DNA from: Thraustochytrium sp. TN22
Taxonomy: Eukaryota > Sar > Bigyra > Thraustochytrida > Thraustochytriidae
Reading direction: 5' to 3'
Assembly (NCBI GenBank): GCA_013306675.1
Contig: JABLUY010000125.1
Span: 42,814-106,813 of the forward strand
DNA: 64,000 bases
The position numbers and the translations under genes are program-made. Below, piece after piece: positions 9,601-20,702 of this stretch; positions within the stretch are counted from its first letter, which is position 1; every line of letters starts with the position of its first letter. The notes under the pieces were generated by a model. It was not told where the DNA came from. It searched no databases and saw only the letters and a list, made by a program, of their open reading frames with translations.

Positions 9601-12600
9601 GGCTCCATCTCGCCCGACGTGGAGGATCCGAGCGCGCGCAACGTGACCTTTGACGAGCTCGTGGAGGCGTACTTCGAGCAGGTGGTCGGTCTCATGGACG
9701 GTGGCGCCGACATCCTCATGGTGGAGACCATCTTCGACACCCTGAACGCCAAGGCGGCGCTCTTCGCCATCACCGAGTACCTCGAGCTCACGGGCCTGGA
9801 TGTGCCGGTCTTCATCTCCGGCACGCTGGTGGACCAGTCTGGCCGCACGCTGTCCGGCCAGACCGGCGAGGCGTTCTACGCCTCGGTGCGCCACGCCAAG
9901 CCCATGTGCGTGGGCCTGAACTGCGCGCTGGGCGCGCAGCAGATGGCGCCGTTCCTGGAGCGCCTGAGCAAGGTGGTGGAGTGCTTCGTCCACGTGTACG
10001 CCAACGCGGGTCTGCCGAACGCCATGGGCGGCTACGATGACACGCCGGCGGACATGGCGTCGTACAACAAGCCGTTCTTCGAGAACAAGTGGGTGAACAT
10101 GGTGGGCGGCTGCTGCGGCAGCACGCCGCCGCACATCGCGGCGCTGGCGCAGGCCATCAAGTCGAACGGCTACAAGCCGCGCGAGCTGCCGGCGCTGGGT
10201 GTGCCCAAGATGTGGCTGTCCGGCCTGGAGGACCTTGTGGTGGATGACGTGCACAACCAGCACGGCATGCCGTTCCTGAACGTGGGCGAACGCTGCAACA
10301 TCGCCGGCTCGCGCAAGTTCAAGCGGCTGATCATGGCCGGCAACTACGGCGAGTGCATGGACATTGCCAAGGCGCAGGTCACTGACGGCGCGCACGTGAT
10401 CGATATCAACGTCGACGACGGCATGCTGGACGGCATGGATGCGATGCAGAAGTTTGTCAAGATCGCCATTACCGAGCCGGAGGTCTCCAAGGTGCCCTTC
10501 ATGCTGGACGCCTCGAGCTTCGACATCGTTCTGGCCGGCCTCAAGTGGTGCCAGGGCAAGCCGATCGTGAACAGCATCTCGCTCAAGGTCGGCGAGGCCA
10601 AGTTCAAGGAGCAGGCGACGCTGCTGCGCAAGCACGGCGCTGCCGTCGTGGTGATGGCGTTCGACGAGGAGGGCCAGGCCGCGACCGAGGACGAGAAGGT
10701 GCGCATCTGCAAGCGTTCGTACGACATTCTGGTGAACGAGGTGCGGTTCCCGCCGGAGGACATCGTGTTCGACCCGAACGTGCTGACGATCGGCACGGGC
10801 ATGGAGGAGCACAACGCGTACGGCGTGGACTTTATTCGCGCGACGCGGCGCATCAAGGAGGTGTGCCCGTACGTGAAGATCAGCGGCGGTATCTCGAACC
10901 TGAGCTTTGGTTTCCGCGGCGTGTCGAAGATCCGCGAGTCCATCCACGCGGTGTTTCTGGAGCACGCCATTCTAGAGTCCGGCATGGACATGGGCATCGT
11001 GAACGCGGGCGAGCTGCTCTGTGCGGACGATGTGGAGCCGGACCTGCGCGAGCTGTGCGAGGACCTGGTGCTGAACAAGATCCCGGAGGCAACCGAGCAC
11101 ATGCTGGAGGCCACTGCGTACGAGCGATCGGTGCTTGACGCCAAGAAGAAGAACCTGCCCCCGCCTCGCAAGCCTCGAATCAAGGTCACGAAGAAGCCGC
11201 GCAAGCAGTTCGAGTGGAACTCAGGTGACGCCGCCAAGCCCAAGCCGCAGACGGACGGCCCGCCGCGCCCTTGCTCTGATGCCGCGCGCAACGCCACCCC
11301 GAACCCGTACAACTACGAGGAGTTCGCCAAGCTCGAGCAGATCGCTTCGCTGCGCAAGAACGCCGACAAGCTCAACTGGGCCCAGGCGCCCGACACCTAC
11401 CCGGAGAGCTACCCCGCCTTTGTGCGCGCCCGCGACAGCGTGCGCACCTACATCGCCCGGCTCTTCACGGAGGAGATCGCCATGTACGACGGCGCCATGG
11501 GCACCATGATCCAGAACTACGCCAAGGAGAACACGCTTGAGGAGGAGCAGTACCGCGGCGAGCGCTTCAAGGACTGGGAGTGCCAGGTCAAGGGCAACAA
11601 CGACCTGCTGTCACTGTCGCAGCCCGACATCATCAAGAACATCCACAAGGCCTACCTCGACTCGGGCTCCCAGCTCATCGGCACCAACACGTTCTCGTCC
11701 ACCACCATCGCGCAGGCCGACTACAAGATGGAAGACCTCGCGTACGAGCTCAACTACGCCGGCGCGCGCCTTGCTCGCGAGGCGTGTGACGAGGCCACCG
11801 CCGCGGACCCGACGCGGCCCCGCTTCGTGGTGGGCGCTCTGGGCCCGACCAACCGCACGGGCTCCATCTCGCCCGACGTGGAGGATCCGAGCGCGCGCAA
11901 CGTGACCTTTGACGAGCTCGTGGAGGCGTACTTCGAGCAGGTGGTCGGTCTCATGGACGGTGGCGCCGACATCCTCATGGTGGAGACCATCTTCGACACC
12001 CTGAACGCCAAGGCGGCGCTCTTCGCCATCACCGAGTACCTCGAGCTCACGGGCCTGGATGTGCCGGTCTTCATCTCCGGCACGCTGGTGGACCAGTCTG
12101 GCCGCACGCTGTCCGGCCAGACCGGCGAGGCGTTCTACGCCTCGGTGCGCCATGCCAAGCCCATGTGCGTGGGCCTGAACTGCGCGCTGGGCGCGCAGCA
12201 GATGGCGCCGTTCCTGGAGCGCCTGAGCAAGGTGGTGGAGTGCTTCGTCCACGTGTACGCCAACGCGGGTCTGCCGAACGCCATGGGCGGCTACGATGAC
12301 ACGCCGGCGGACATGGCGTCGTACAACAAGCCGTTCTTCGAGAACAAGTGGGTGAACATGGTGGGCGGCTGCTGCGGCAGCACGCCGCCGCACATCGCGG
12401 CCCTGGCGCAGGCCATCAAGTCGAACGGCTACAAGCCGCGCGAGCTGCCGGCGCTGGGTGTGCCCAAGATGTGGCTCTCGGGCCTCTCGGATCTCATTGT
12501 GGATGACGTGCACAACCAGCTCGGCATGCCGTTTCTGAACGTGGGCGAACGCTGCAACATCGCCGGCTCGCGCAAGTTCAAGCGGCTGATCATGGCCGGC

Positions 12601-15249
12601 AACTACGGCGAGTGCATGGACATTGCCAAGGCGCAGGTCGCTGACGGCGCGCACGTGATCGACATCAACGTTGACGACGGCATGCTGGACGGCATGGACG
12701 CGATGCAGAAGTTCGTCAAGATCGCCATTACCGAGCCGGAGGTCTCCAAGGTGCCCTTCATGCTGGACGCCTCAAGCTTCGACATCGTTCTGGCCGGCCT
12801 CAAGTGGTGCCAGGGCAAGCCGATCGTGAACAGCATCTCGCTCAAGGTCGGCGAGGCCAAGTTCAAGGAGCAGGCGACGCTGCTGCGCAAGCACGGCGCT
12901 GCCGTCGTGGTGATGGCGTTCGACGAGGAGGGCCAGGCCGCGACCGAGGACGAGAAGGTGCGCATCTGCAAGCGTTCGTACGACATTCTGGTGAACGAGG
13001 TGCGGTTCCCGCCGGAGGACATCGTGTTCGACCCGAACGTGCTGACGATCGGCACGGGCATGGAGGAGCACAACGCGTAACNNNNNNNNNNNNNNNNNNN
13101 NNNNNNNNNNNNNNNNNNNNNNNNNNNNNNNNNNNNNNNNNNNNNNNNNNNNNNNNNNNNNNNNNNNNNNNNNNNNNNNNNNNNNNNNNNNNNNNNNNNN
13201 NNNNNNNNNNNNTTCCTGGAGCACGCCATTCTAGAGTCTGGCATGGACATGGGCATCGTGAACGCGGGTGAGCTGCTGGGCGCGGACGAGGTGGAGCCGG
13301 ACCTGCGCGAGCTGTGCGAGGACCTGGTGCTGAACAAGACCCCGAACGCGACCGAGCGCATGCTGGAGGCGACGCAGCGTGAGCGTGAGCGTCTGAAGCA
13401 GCTCAAGGAGGGCGGCGGCGCGGCCGCGGCCGCGGCCAAGCCGACGGACTGGCGCGCCAAGCCGGTCAGGGAGCGGCTCTCGCACGCGCTGGTGAATGGC
13501 ATCACCAAGCACATTGACGAGGACGTCGAGGAGGCGCGCCTCGCCTCGGACAAGCCGCTCGAGGTGATCGAGGGTCCGCTCATGGACGGCATGGGCATTG
13601 TCGGCGACCTCTTCGGCGCCGGTAAGATGTTCCTCCCGCAGGTCATCAAATCGGCGCGCGTCATGAAGAAGGCCGTCGCGTACCTGGAGCCCTTCATCGA
13701 GGCAGAGAAGGATGAGAACCTTCGCAAGATGGGCATCAACCCGGAAGACGCGGACCCGGACGAGGTCTCGCAGGGCACCTTTTTGATCGCCACCGTGGCC
13801 GGCGACGTGCACGACATCGGCAAGAACATCACGGCCGTCATCCTCGGCTGCAACGCCGTGCGCGTCATCGACATGGGTGTCATGGTTGCCTGCGACGACA
13901 TCGTCAAGGCGGCCAAGGAGCACAAGGTCGACGCCGTGGGTCTGTCGGGCCTGATCACGCCCAGTCTCGACGAGATGGTCACGGTTGCCAAGGAGATGAA
14001 GAAGGCCGGTCTTGACGTGCCGCTCCTGATCGGTGGCGCCACGACCAGCAAGCGCCACACGGCCATCAAGATCGCACCGCACTACGCCACGCCCGAGCAC
14101 CCGGTCATCCACGTGCTGGACGCCAGCCGCGCCGTCACAGTTGTGCAGTCGCTCCTGTCCGAGGACGACAAGCCGGACTTCGTTGCGGAGATTCAGGAGG
14201 AGTACGTGGACATCGTCGAGGACTACTACGCCGGCCTCGAGGAGCGCAAGTTCTTTTCGCTCGACGTCGCCAAGGAGAAGCGCTTCAAGATCGACTTTGA
14301 CGAGCAGCCGCCCGCGCCCGCGCCCAGCGCCGGCACTGGCGCGCGCAAGGCGCCGACCTGCCCGATCGAGGAGGTCATCCCGTACATTGACTGGGGCCCC
14401 TTCTTCCACACCTTTGAGCTTCGCGGCCGCTACCCGAACCGCGGCTACCCGAAGATCTTCAACGACAAGACTGTGGGTGCCGAGGCGAAGAAGCTCTTTG
14501 ACGAGGCTCAGGCCATGCTGCAAAAGATCATGGCCGACAAGTCGCTTTGGCTCGAGGGCACCTACGGCATTTTCCCGGCCAACCGCAGCGACGACGGGGA
14601 GGACGTCGTCATCTACGAGGACGATACCCGCACCGTCGAGCGCGGCAAGCTCTGCATGCTGCGTCAGCAGGCGCAGACCGAGGCTGCCAACATGTTCAGC
14701 CAGGCCGACTTTATTGCCCCCTCTGGCCATGATGACTTCATCGGTGGCATGGCCGTCGCCTGCCACGGCGTCGAGGAGCTCGCCAACAAGTACAAGGCCG
14801 ACAACGACGACTTCAACGGAATCCTCGTGCAGGCCATTGGCGACCGCCTCGTGGAGGCCTACGCTGAGAAGCTGCACCGCGACATCCGCGTCGAGCTTTG
14901 GGGCTACGCCAAGGCCGAGGCCCTCAAGCACGAGGACCTCCTCAAGATCAAGTACGACGGCATCCGCCCGGCGCCCGGCTACCCGTCGCAGCCTGACCAC
15001 ACCGAAAAGGCTTTCCTCTGGGACCTTATCGAGGCCGAGAGCAATGCCCATATGACGCTCACCTCTAGCTACAGCATGGTACCCGCCTCGAGTGTTTCTG
15101 CGCTCATCTTCGCGCACCCCTCGGCGGAGTACTTTGCCGTCGGCCAGATCCAGAAGGACCAGGTCCAAAGCTACGCCGACCGCAAGGGCGAGTCCGTTGA
15201 GTACGTCGAGAAGTGGCTTGGTTCTAACCTCGCCTACGACAGCGCCTAA
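6661..15249 (+). CDS. metH: Methionine synthase with three tandem Hcy-folate modules
   Basis: Cobalamin-dependent methionine synthase (5-methyltetrahydrofolate plus homocysteine to methionine). One frame runs from the ATG at 6661 to the TAA at 15247-15249, about 2,862 codons against about 1,230 in E. coli MetH. Three modules of 753 codons each carry a roughly 90-residue N-terminal extension, a homocysteine domain ([12 protein letters not shown], zinc Cys in GLNCALG and GGCCGS) and a pterin domain ([20 protein letters not shown]). Then come one cap/B12-binding domain ([10 protein letters not shown] with the cobalt-ligand His, [20 protein letters not shown]) and one AdoMet-binding activation domain ([16 protein letters not shown] near the end). 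A TAA at 13078-13080 touches a 131-N gap (13082-13212). The frame is conserved across the gap, so the stop is probably a base error. Whether triplication is real or partly an assembly product needs long reads. Confidence 0.85.
6691..8949 (+). repeat. MetH module copy 1 (2259 bp)
   Basis: First of three tandem in-frame repeats, from [14 protein letters not shown] to the linker ending [20 protein letters not shown]. It encodes the extension, homocysteine domain and pterin domain. The exact period to copy 2 is 2259 bases (753 codons). Confidence 0.9.
8950..11208 (+). repeat. MetH module copy 2 (2259 bp)
   Basis: Second repeat, nearly identical to copy 1, with scattered mostly silent changes and a distinct linker ([19 protein letters not shown]). 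All three zinc Cys of the homocysteine domain and the ERCNIAGSR pterin motif are kept. Confidence 0.9.
11209..13467 (+). repeat. MetH module copy 3, with assembly gap
   Basis: Third repeat. It carries a few private replacements ([35 protein letters not shown]) and contains the N gap near its end. After the gap it diverges ([22 protein letters not shown]) and runs through an Ala-rich linker into the unique cap/B12 half. The repeat end is approximate because of that divergence. Confidence 0.85.
13082..13212. other. Assembly gap (131 N)
   Basis: Unresolved bases inside the third MetH module. In copy 1 the distance between the same flanking bases (8561 and 8695) is 133 bases; here bases 13080-13212 also make 133. 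The gap length therefore fits the missing repeat sequence exactly and keeps the reading frame. Confidence 0.95.
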
Positions 15250-15639
15250 GCAAAAAGCCGACCCCTACCACTCGCGGGTTCGAGTGCGATTGCGAGTTCC
15301 AGAGCTACCACCCACTTTCTTTACAAAACCAAGATTTCATGATCAAGCTCCTTGCATGAAGATAAAGACACATCCTAAAAGGCTAGATCGCGCGTGGAAA
15401 ATGTGTTCTGTAAGCTGACAGGGCGTCCAATCTGCAGCATCAGCGTCCACCACGATTGCTGCAATTGACCGAGACTCACAACATCAAATGCGTGCACCGC
15501 CGCAGCCGCGCCGCAGCCGCCGCAGCCGCCACTGCCGTCTTCGCCGCCAGCGCGCCGCCGCTCTCGCCTGAGTCGGGCTGTCACAATGAAGATCACTCAC
15601 AGTCGAGACACACCAAAACAGGAGACAAGCTGGTCACAG
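15250..15639. other. Convergent intergenic region
   Basis: 390 bases between the 3' ends of methionine synthase (+) and the transporter (-). Only a CCGCAGC-rich simple stretch (about 15499-15531) stands out. No gene is seen; it should hold both 3' UTRs. Confidence 0.5.
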
Positions 15640-16899
15640 TCAGTGCCCGCCCGCGTTCACAGTCTTCATGGGCGAGACGTGCGCATCGGCGATAAGGCCA
15701 AAGTCAGACCCAGACAGGCTGCGCGCATCGTCGTATTCGTCCTCGAAGCCGGTCTCGTCGAATGTGAAGAGGCCTTCCTCGTCGATGGCGGTGGCGTGAT
15801 AGTGCGCTCCGGCGGCATGAGCGCGCTCGCGCTGCTTCACATACGCATAGCCAGCCATGCCGACGATTGTGAGGAAGAAACCCAGGACGTTGAGTGGGTT
15901 GAGCACGTCGTGGAAGAGCACCACGGAGAGGGCAATCTGCAGGAGCTGCTTGATGTAGCTGATCACGCCGACCGTGACAGGCGACGTGCGGCGGAGGAGC
16001 TCGAGCTCCACGAGGATCATTGAAAAGGCGAAGATGCCACTCAAGAGCAGATTGAGCAGCGTGAGCGGCAGCAAGTCCGGCCCGAGGAACTTGGAGCTCC
16101 ACAGGCGCGGCCCATCGACCCAAAGTCCGAGCGGTACGAGCGAGAGCGCAGAGGCGGGCGAGATCAGGTAGATGGTCAGAATAGCGTCCAGGCTGCAGCG
16201 GATCTGCTTCATGAGCACCTGGGTCAGCGTCCAGCGGAAACCGCCCACAGAGGAGGAGCCCAGCACGAGCAGCAGCCCGACGACGCTGAGCTCCACGTCG
16301 CCCAAGGACGCAAGCGCCACGCCTGCCGAGATGACCAGCACGGCCACCATGACGTTCACGTTGCAGCTCTGCAGCTTGTACAGAATGGAGAAAAACAAGG
16401 TGAAGACGAGGCTTGAGCTCTTGACAATGGTGTAGAACGTCACGCTCACGTACACGTACGAGGCGTTGCTCGCGGCCACGTCCAGCGCCGTCGCGACGCC
16501 CACCGGCACGGCCGAGAGCCACCAGACCGAGCTCGGGATCTCCGGGATGGCCAGAGAGTTCGCGCGCACCACCACCAGCGACAGCACATACTTGAGCACC
16601 ATGTGCACCACCGTGATGGCCACGGGAAAGTCGAAGCCGCCTTGCCAGCTGTGCAGCAGCCACTTGTTGTACACCACCATGGACACCGAGAAGCCGAACC
16701 ACAGCATGCTCCAGAACGACACATCCAGTGCCTCCGCCGTCGCCGCGCGCTCGCGCCTGGCCGCCACGTTGCGCCCCGCGCGGCAGCACGCCGCCGCCGC
16801 AAAGAGCGCCGCGGCGTTGAGCGCCAGCCCGGCCAGCTGCGCGCCGCTGTCGTCCGGCGCCGCGTCCGGCGCCGCGTCGGGCGCAGCCGGACCCGCCAT
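15640..16899 (-). CDS. SLC35/TPT-family nucleotide-sugar or sugar-phosphate transporter
   Basis: A 419-residue polytopic membrane protein of the drug/metabolite transporter superfamily. The ATG at 16899 opens an Ala/Pro/Asp-rich N-terminus, followed by about ten hydrophobic helices. Family-like features include MVVYNKWLL in the first core helix, NASYVYVSVTFYTIVKSSSLVFTL in the middle, the Gly/Ser-rich half-repeat GGFRWTLTQVLMK, and SPVTVGVISYIKQLLQIALS near the end; these match the TPT/SLC35C2-like subgroup. The cytosolic tail is acidic (FDETGFEDEYDDA), with a possible sorting role. Location is probably Golgi or ER. The substrate cannot be told from sequence: GDP-fucose, other nucleotide sugars or phosphorylated sugars are all possible. 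Confidence 0.85.
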   Translation of the reverse strand: MAGPAAPDAAPDAAPDDSGAQLAGLALNAAALFAAAACCRAGRNVAARRERAATAEALDVSFWSMLWFGFSVSMVVYNKWLLHSWQGGFDFPVAITVVHMVLKYVLSLVVVRANSLAIPEIPSSVWWLSAVPVGVATALDVAASNASYVYVSVTFYTIVKSSSLVFTLFFSILYKLQSCNVNVMVAVLVISAGVALASLGDVELSVVGLLLVLGSSSVGGFRWTLTQVLMKQIRCSLDAILTIYLISPASALSLVPLGLWVDGPRLWSSKFLGPDLLPLTLLNLLLSGIFAFSMILVELELLRRTSPVTVGVISYIKQLLQIALSVVLFHDVLNPLNVLGFFLTIVGMAGYAYVKQRERAHAAGAHYHATAIDEEGLFTFDETGFEDEYDDARSLSGSDFGLIADAHVSPMKTVNAGGH

Positions 16900-16903
16900 G
16901 CCG

Positions 16904-16939
<36 letters not shown>

Positions 16940-17711
16940 CCGCCTGCGCTCTCGGGCTTTGCCGCCGCCGCGCCGCGTGGCGGCCGTGGTGGCGTGGGGC
17001 AGGAGGGAGGACCTTCATCAGCCTAAACGCGCGAGGTGAGGCGGGGGACAACTGCGCGCCCTCCAGCCCTGGCGGGGCGTGGCGGGCCGTGGCGAGGCGG
17101 CGCGAGGGGCGCGAGGCGGAGCCCCTCGCGGCCAGGCGCGACCCCATGGACCCTGGCTCGTCGCACCCGAGCTCGCGATTTCCTGTCAGCGACTGAGTCA
17201 ACGAAGGCGCGCACGGATGCCGGGTGTCCCGTCCAGATCGAGGGTGAGCCTGCATGCTCAAGCTCTACTACAACGTTGGAGAGGAGATTGGAGGTGAAGG
17301 CGCACGGCGCGAGGAAGGGTGCTTCTGCACGTGTGAGTTCTTCACAAGGCTTGGCTGTTATTGTCACTTGTTGAGACAGACTTTGGTGCTTCGAGACCGC
17401 GGCACGTCCGTGACTTCGGCCCACCACTTGGCAAGGGAGTGGTGTGAGGGAGAAGAGGCGCTGACACGGTTGTTGCTGGTGTTAGGAACACATTCTTTAT
17501 TACAATCGGTGCGAGAGAACGTCCGTGTCAGAAAAATAGTGCCTGGGTCGCTGCAAGGATAACTTCACAAGCCGTGAAGTAGGTTGATCGCAGTTTGAAA
17601 GCCTGGCTCGGCCCGTGACGCCCAATTCCAGTAGAGCTGCACAAGAGAACACTTCACAGTCAGCTCATCCAGCTTGGGTGAACCGCCTGCGCAACCTTGT
17701 GCGTTTGCAGC

Positions 17712-17756
17712 GAGTGCGCCGAGTGCGCCAAGTGTGCCAAGTGTGCCAAGTGTGGT
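17712..17756. repeat. Nine-base tandem repeat
   Basis: Five degenerate nine-base units, GAGTGCGCC twice followed by AAGTGTGCC-type units. Intergenic; no function visible. Confidence 0.7.
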
Positions 17757-19102
17757 CGCTCCACGTGCGTGTGCCTTGTACGGCGCCACGTGCGCCATGG
17801 CCTTCAATAGTGAAGTCCAAGCAAGGTTTGGTACCAGCTGCACGCCTGCATTGCCCGGTGCCCTCTGGTTGATGAAATGGAGTGCAATCCCTTTCGGCAA
17901 TGCCAATCTCAGCTGAGCTACTGGCAGCGCACATGACTGGGCGCGGGGCCTCGGTATTCGGGTACAAGCATTGGGCCACACGTGGCTCGTGCCACGAAAA
18001 TCCCGGTCGGAATTAATCGCCGTGATTCAGGCTCTCGCTCAGCTCAGGCTCACCTGGGACCGCAATGACCGTTACGTTGACGTCGATAACTGTCGCTTGT
18101 TTACCAAGGCCCGTGCCAGGCCCGGCCGCACTGCCACAAGACAAGGTCCCATTGCTCACTCTGCACTGACAGTGAGCGAGCGCCGAGGCTTCACTGCCTC
18201 GTCCTCGGTCCAGACCGAGGGGACATGTGCCGTGTTCCGTGGGCGGGGAGGCGGTGCGCCCGCACTGCAGCGCGAGCAGTGCTGTGCGTTTCACCTGGCA
18301 ATGAATACTGCGCCGTACCGCCGGCACCGCACCTTGCCAACGCAGCGCGCTGCTCGCTCCACAGCCAGGCCAGCTCGGCGCTCGGCCCTCCCTCCCTGAG
18401 CCGTCGCCCAAGACCTCCTCGCTCACGCCTTGGCGAAAGCCGAGCAAGTCATCCGAAGTTCCAAGCGTACGTGCAGCCGGTCTGGCGCCGCAAGCCGCCA
18501 TCCCGCGTCGAGTCTCGCTCTCGGCGCGCCTCCCTTCCTGCGCTCGGCGATCCTGCGTCCCTCCTCCATCTCCACCGCCTTGTGCGCGCTCCCCCACGCC
18601 TCCGTAACCGTAGCCGCTGTCCATGGACCTCCATGAAACTTGAAAGACGCGCATCGCCGAGCTCCGCGCGGGCGCCGCCGCTGCCGCTGCCAGCGCGCGC
18701 CAAGGCTGCTTGCAGCTCGCCGCCCCGCCCTCGCTCGGCCTGCTTCTCGCCGCCGCAGGCAGCCTCGCGCCTTCGATTTGATTTGATTCACTCCTCCATG
18801 CCTCCCTGAGGCTCCCTCGATCCTCTGCTCTCCGCCGCCGCCCGCTTCCCCGCCTCACCGAACCGCGCGGAACCCGCCTCCCCCCTTACGCCCCTCTTCC
18901 GGCGCCCTGTCTGGACCGCGGCGCTTAAGGCGCCCCGGCGCGAGAAACCGCCTCGCGGCGCCGGGGGGCAGAGACGGCAGCGGCGCGCCAGTTGGCGCCG
19001 CGGCGCCTGCTCGCCCCTCGGGACAGGCGGCGGGCGCGCGCGCGGGGACGCGCAGGCGGACCCCCGGCGGCGGTTGCACGGTTCTGGCCGGAGAGGAGAG
19101 GA

Positions 19103-19147
19103 AATTCAAATTCGAATTCGAATTCGAAAACTGTTCGAATTCAAAAC
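19103..19147. repeat. AATTCG palindromic array
   Basis: An AT-containing island of overlapping TTCGAA/GAATTC palindromes inside an otherwise GC-rich region, about 240 bases before the TPX2 start. It could be a promoter element or a simple-sequence tract. Confidence 0.65.
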
Positions 19148-19387
19148 TGGCGGCGGGCGGCGGCGGCGCGGCAGACCGGCATCGCGGCGCGGCGCGCGGC
19201 GCGCGGCGGCGACGGCGCGTGCTGCGGCGCTCGAGGCGGCGGGCGGCGGGCGCGGGCGGCGGCGCGGCGCGGCGCGGCGCGGCGCGCGGGCCGGGCTGTG
19301 CTCGGCGAGCGGCGGTTTGCCTTGAGGAGGAGGAGGGAGAGCAGGAGGTAGACGCGGCCGCGCGGGGCGCCGGCGCGCGCGGCGAGC

Positions 19388-20658
19388 ATGGAGACGCAGG
19401 CGCAGGCAGGCGCGGCGGCGGCGACGGCGAGCGGAGCCAAGACGCGGGAGGAGCGCGACGAGAGGTACGAGTTCGACTGCCCGCAGTTCACGGACTTTGG
19501 CGCGGAGGGAGACGACGACTGCTTCAGCGAGGTGTCGAACAGCGACAACTACTTCGCGGTGCGCAACGACACGGTCGTGGAGGACAGCGCGCTGCCGGAG
19601 AGCTGGAAGCAGGCCGTCGCGGAGAAGCTGGGGGGCGGCAGCGGCGCGGGGGACGACGCCGCCGGCGATGAGAATTGCCCGAACCAGCTCAACATGAGCG
19701 CCGACCGCAGCCTGGCCAAGAAGAGCCGCGCGCCGTTTCAGTCATCCACGCCAATGTCCGAGGCGGCGGCCCTGCAACAGCGGCAGGGCAACAGCGATGC
19801 CCTCGACGACCAGGATGGGGACGAAGAGGAGGAGGAGGAGCTCCTCCTGGGCGGCGAGGAGCTCGTCGTAGACGAGGTCGTGGTGGACGAGATGAAGCTG
19901 CCTGGCGCGGCGCTCTCGCAGGAGTCTCCCGTACCGGACCTGCTGAGCCCTCCGGACGACGAGGACGACGTAGAGGGCGGCGCCGAGGAGGACGTGGACC
20001 AGCTCGACCTCACCGACGCGGCTGTCGTGGCGGCCATGGAGCAGCTCGACCTGGTTGACGCAGGCGTCAGCCCTGAGGCCGCGTCCTTTTTGAGCGAGGC
20101 CGAAGAGTCTCATCAGCAGCATGAGGAGGATCAGCTGCAGGACGACGAGGAGGAGCTTCGGGATGAGCTCGTCCTGGAGCAGCAGGCCGAGCCGGAGCAG
20201 CAGACCATGGTCGCGGGGGCCATGACGCCGCCCGTCGCGCCCAAGCCGCAGGAGAAGCAGAAGCAGCCGTCTGCCAAGGCGCTTGCGGTTCAGGCCAAGT
20301 TCCAGCAGCAGCAGCAGCAGGAGCACTCCATTCAGGATGTGACCAAGGCGCGCTTCCTGGTGGCGCAACAGGCGGCCGCCAAGGCCAGCCCGCAGTCCAA
20401 GACCAAGACGCGGGCGCAGGCTGCCAAGCCCACCACCGTCGCGTCCAAGCTTGCCAAGCCCACCGCCGCTGTCAAGGCACAGCCTGTTGTAGAGCTCAAG
20501 GCGAATGACGTCGAGGCCGCGGAGACGCAGGCGCAGCCGCTGCAGCAGTTCGCCGTCCCGCCGCCGCCGGGCGCCGCGGAGTCGCGCATCCCGCGGCTCA
20601 GCACGTCGTCAGCTGGCGCCCTCCCCTCTGGAGGCGACGACAAGAAGGGCGCGGCTCC

Positions 20659-20702
<44 letters not shown>

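Larger units (their letters stand above)
16900..19387. other. Long divergent intergenic region
   Basis: About 2.5 kb between the divergent transporter (-) and TPX2 (+). Open frames here are short or of biased composition and none has a recognisable domain, so no gene is called. The frame on the minus strand at 18013-18858 is the longest ATG-type candidate but looks compositional. Two simple arrays are listed separately. Confidence 0.5.

Noticed and set aside
15270-15300. GGGTTCGAGTG resembling a tRNA T-loop
   Set aside because: No acceptor, D or anticodon arms can be folded around it.
18013-18858. 281-codon minus-strand frame in the 2.5 kb intergenic region
   Set aside because: Arg/Gly/Ser-biased, no domain, no conserved pattern; not distinguishable from chance in GC-rich DNA.
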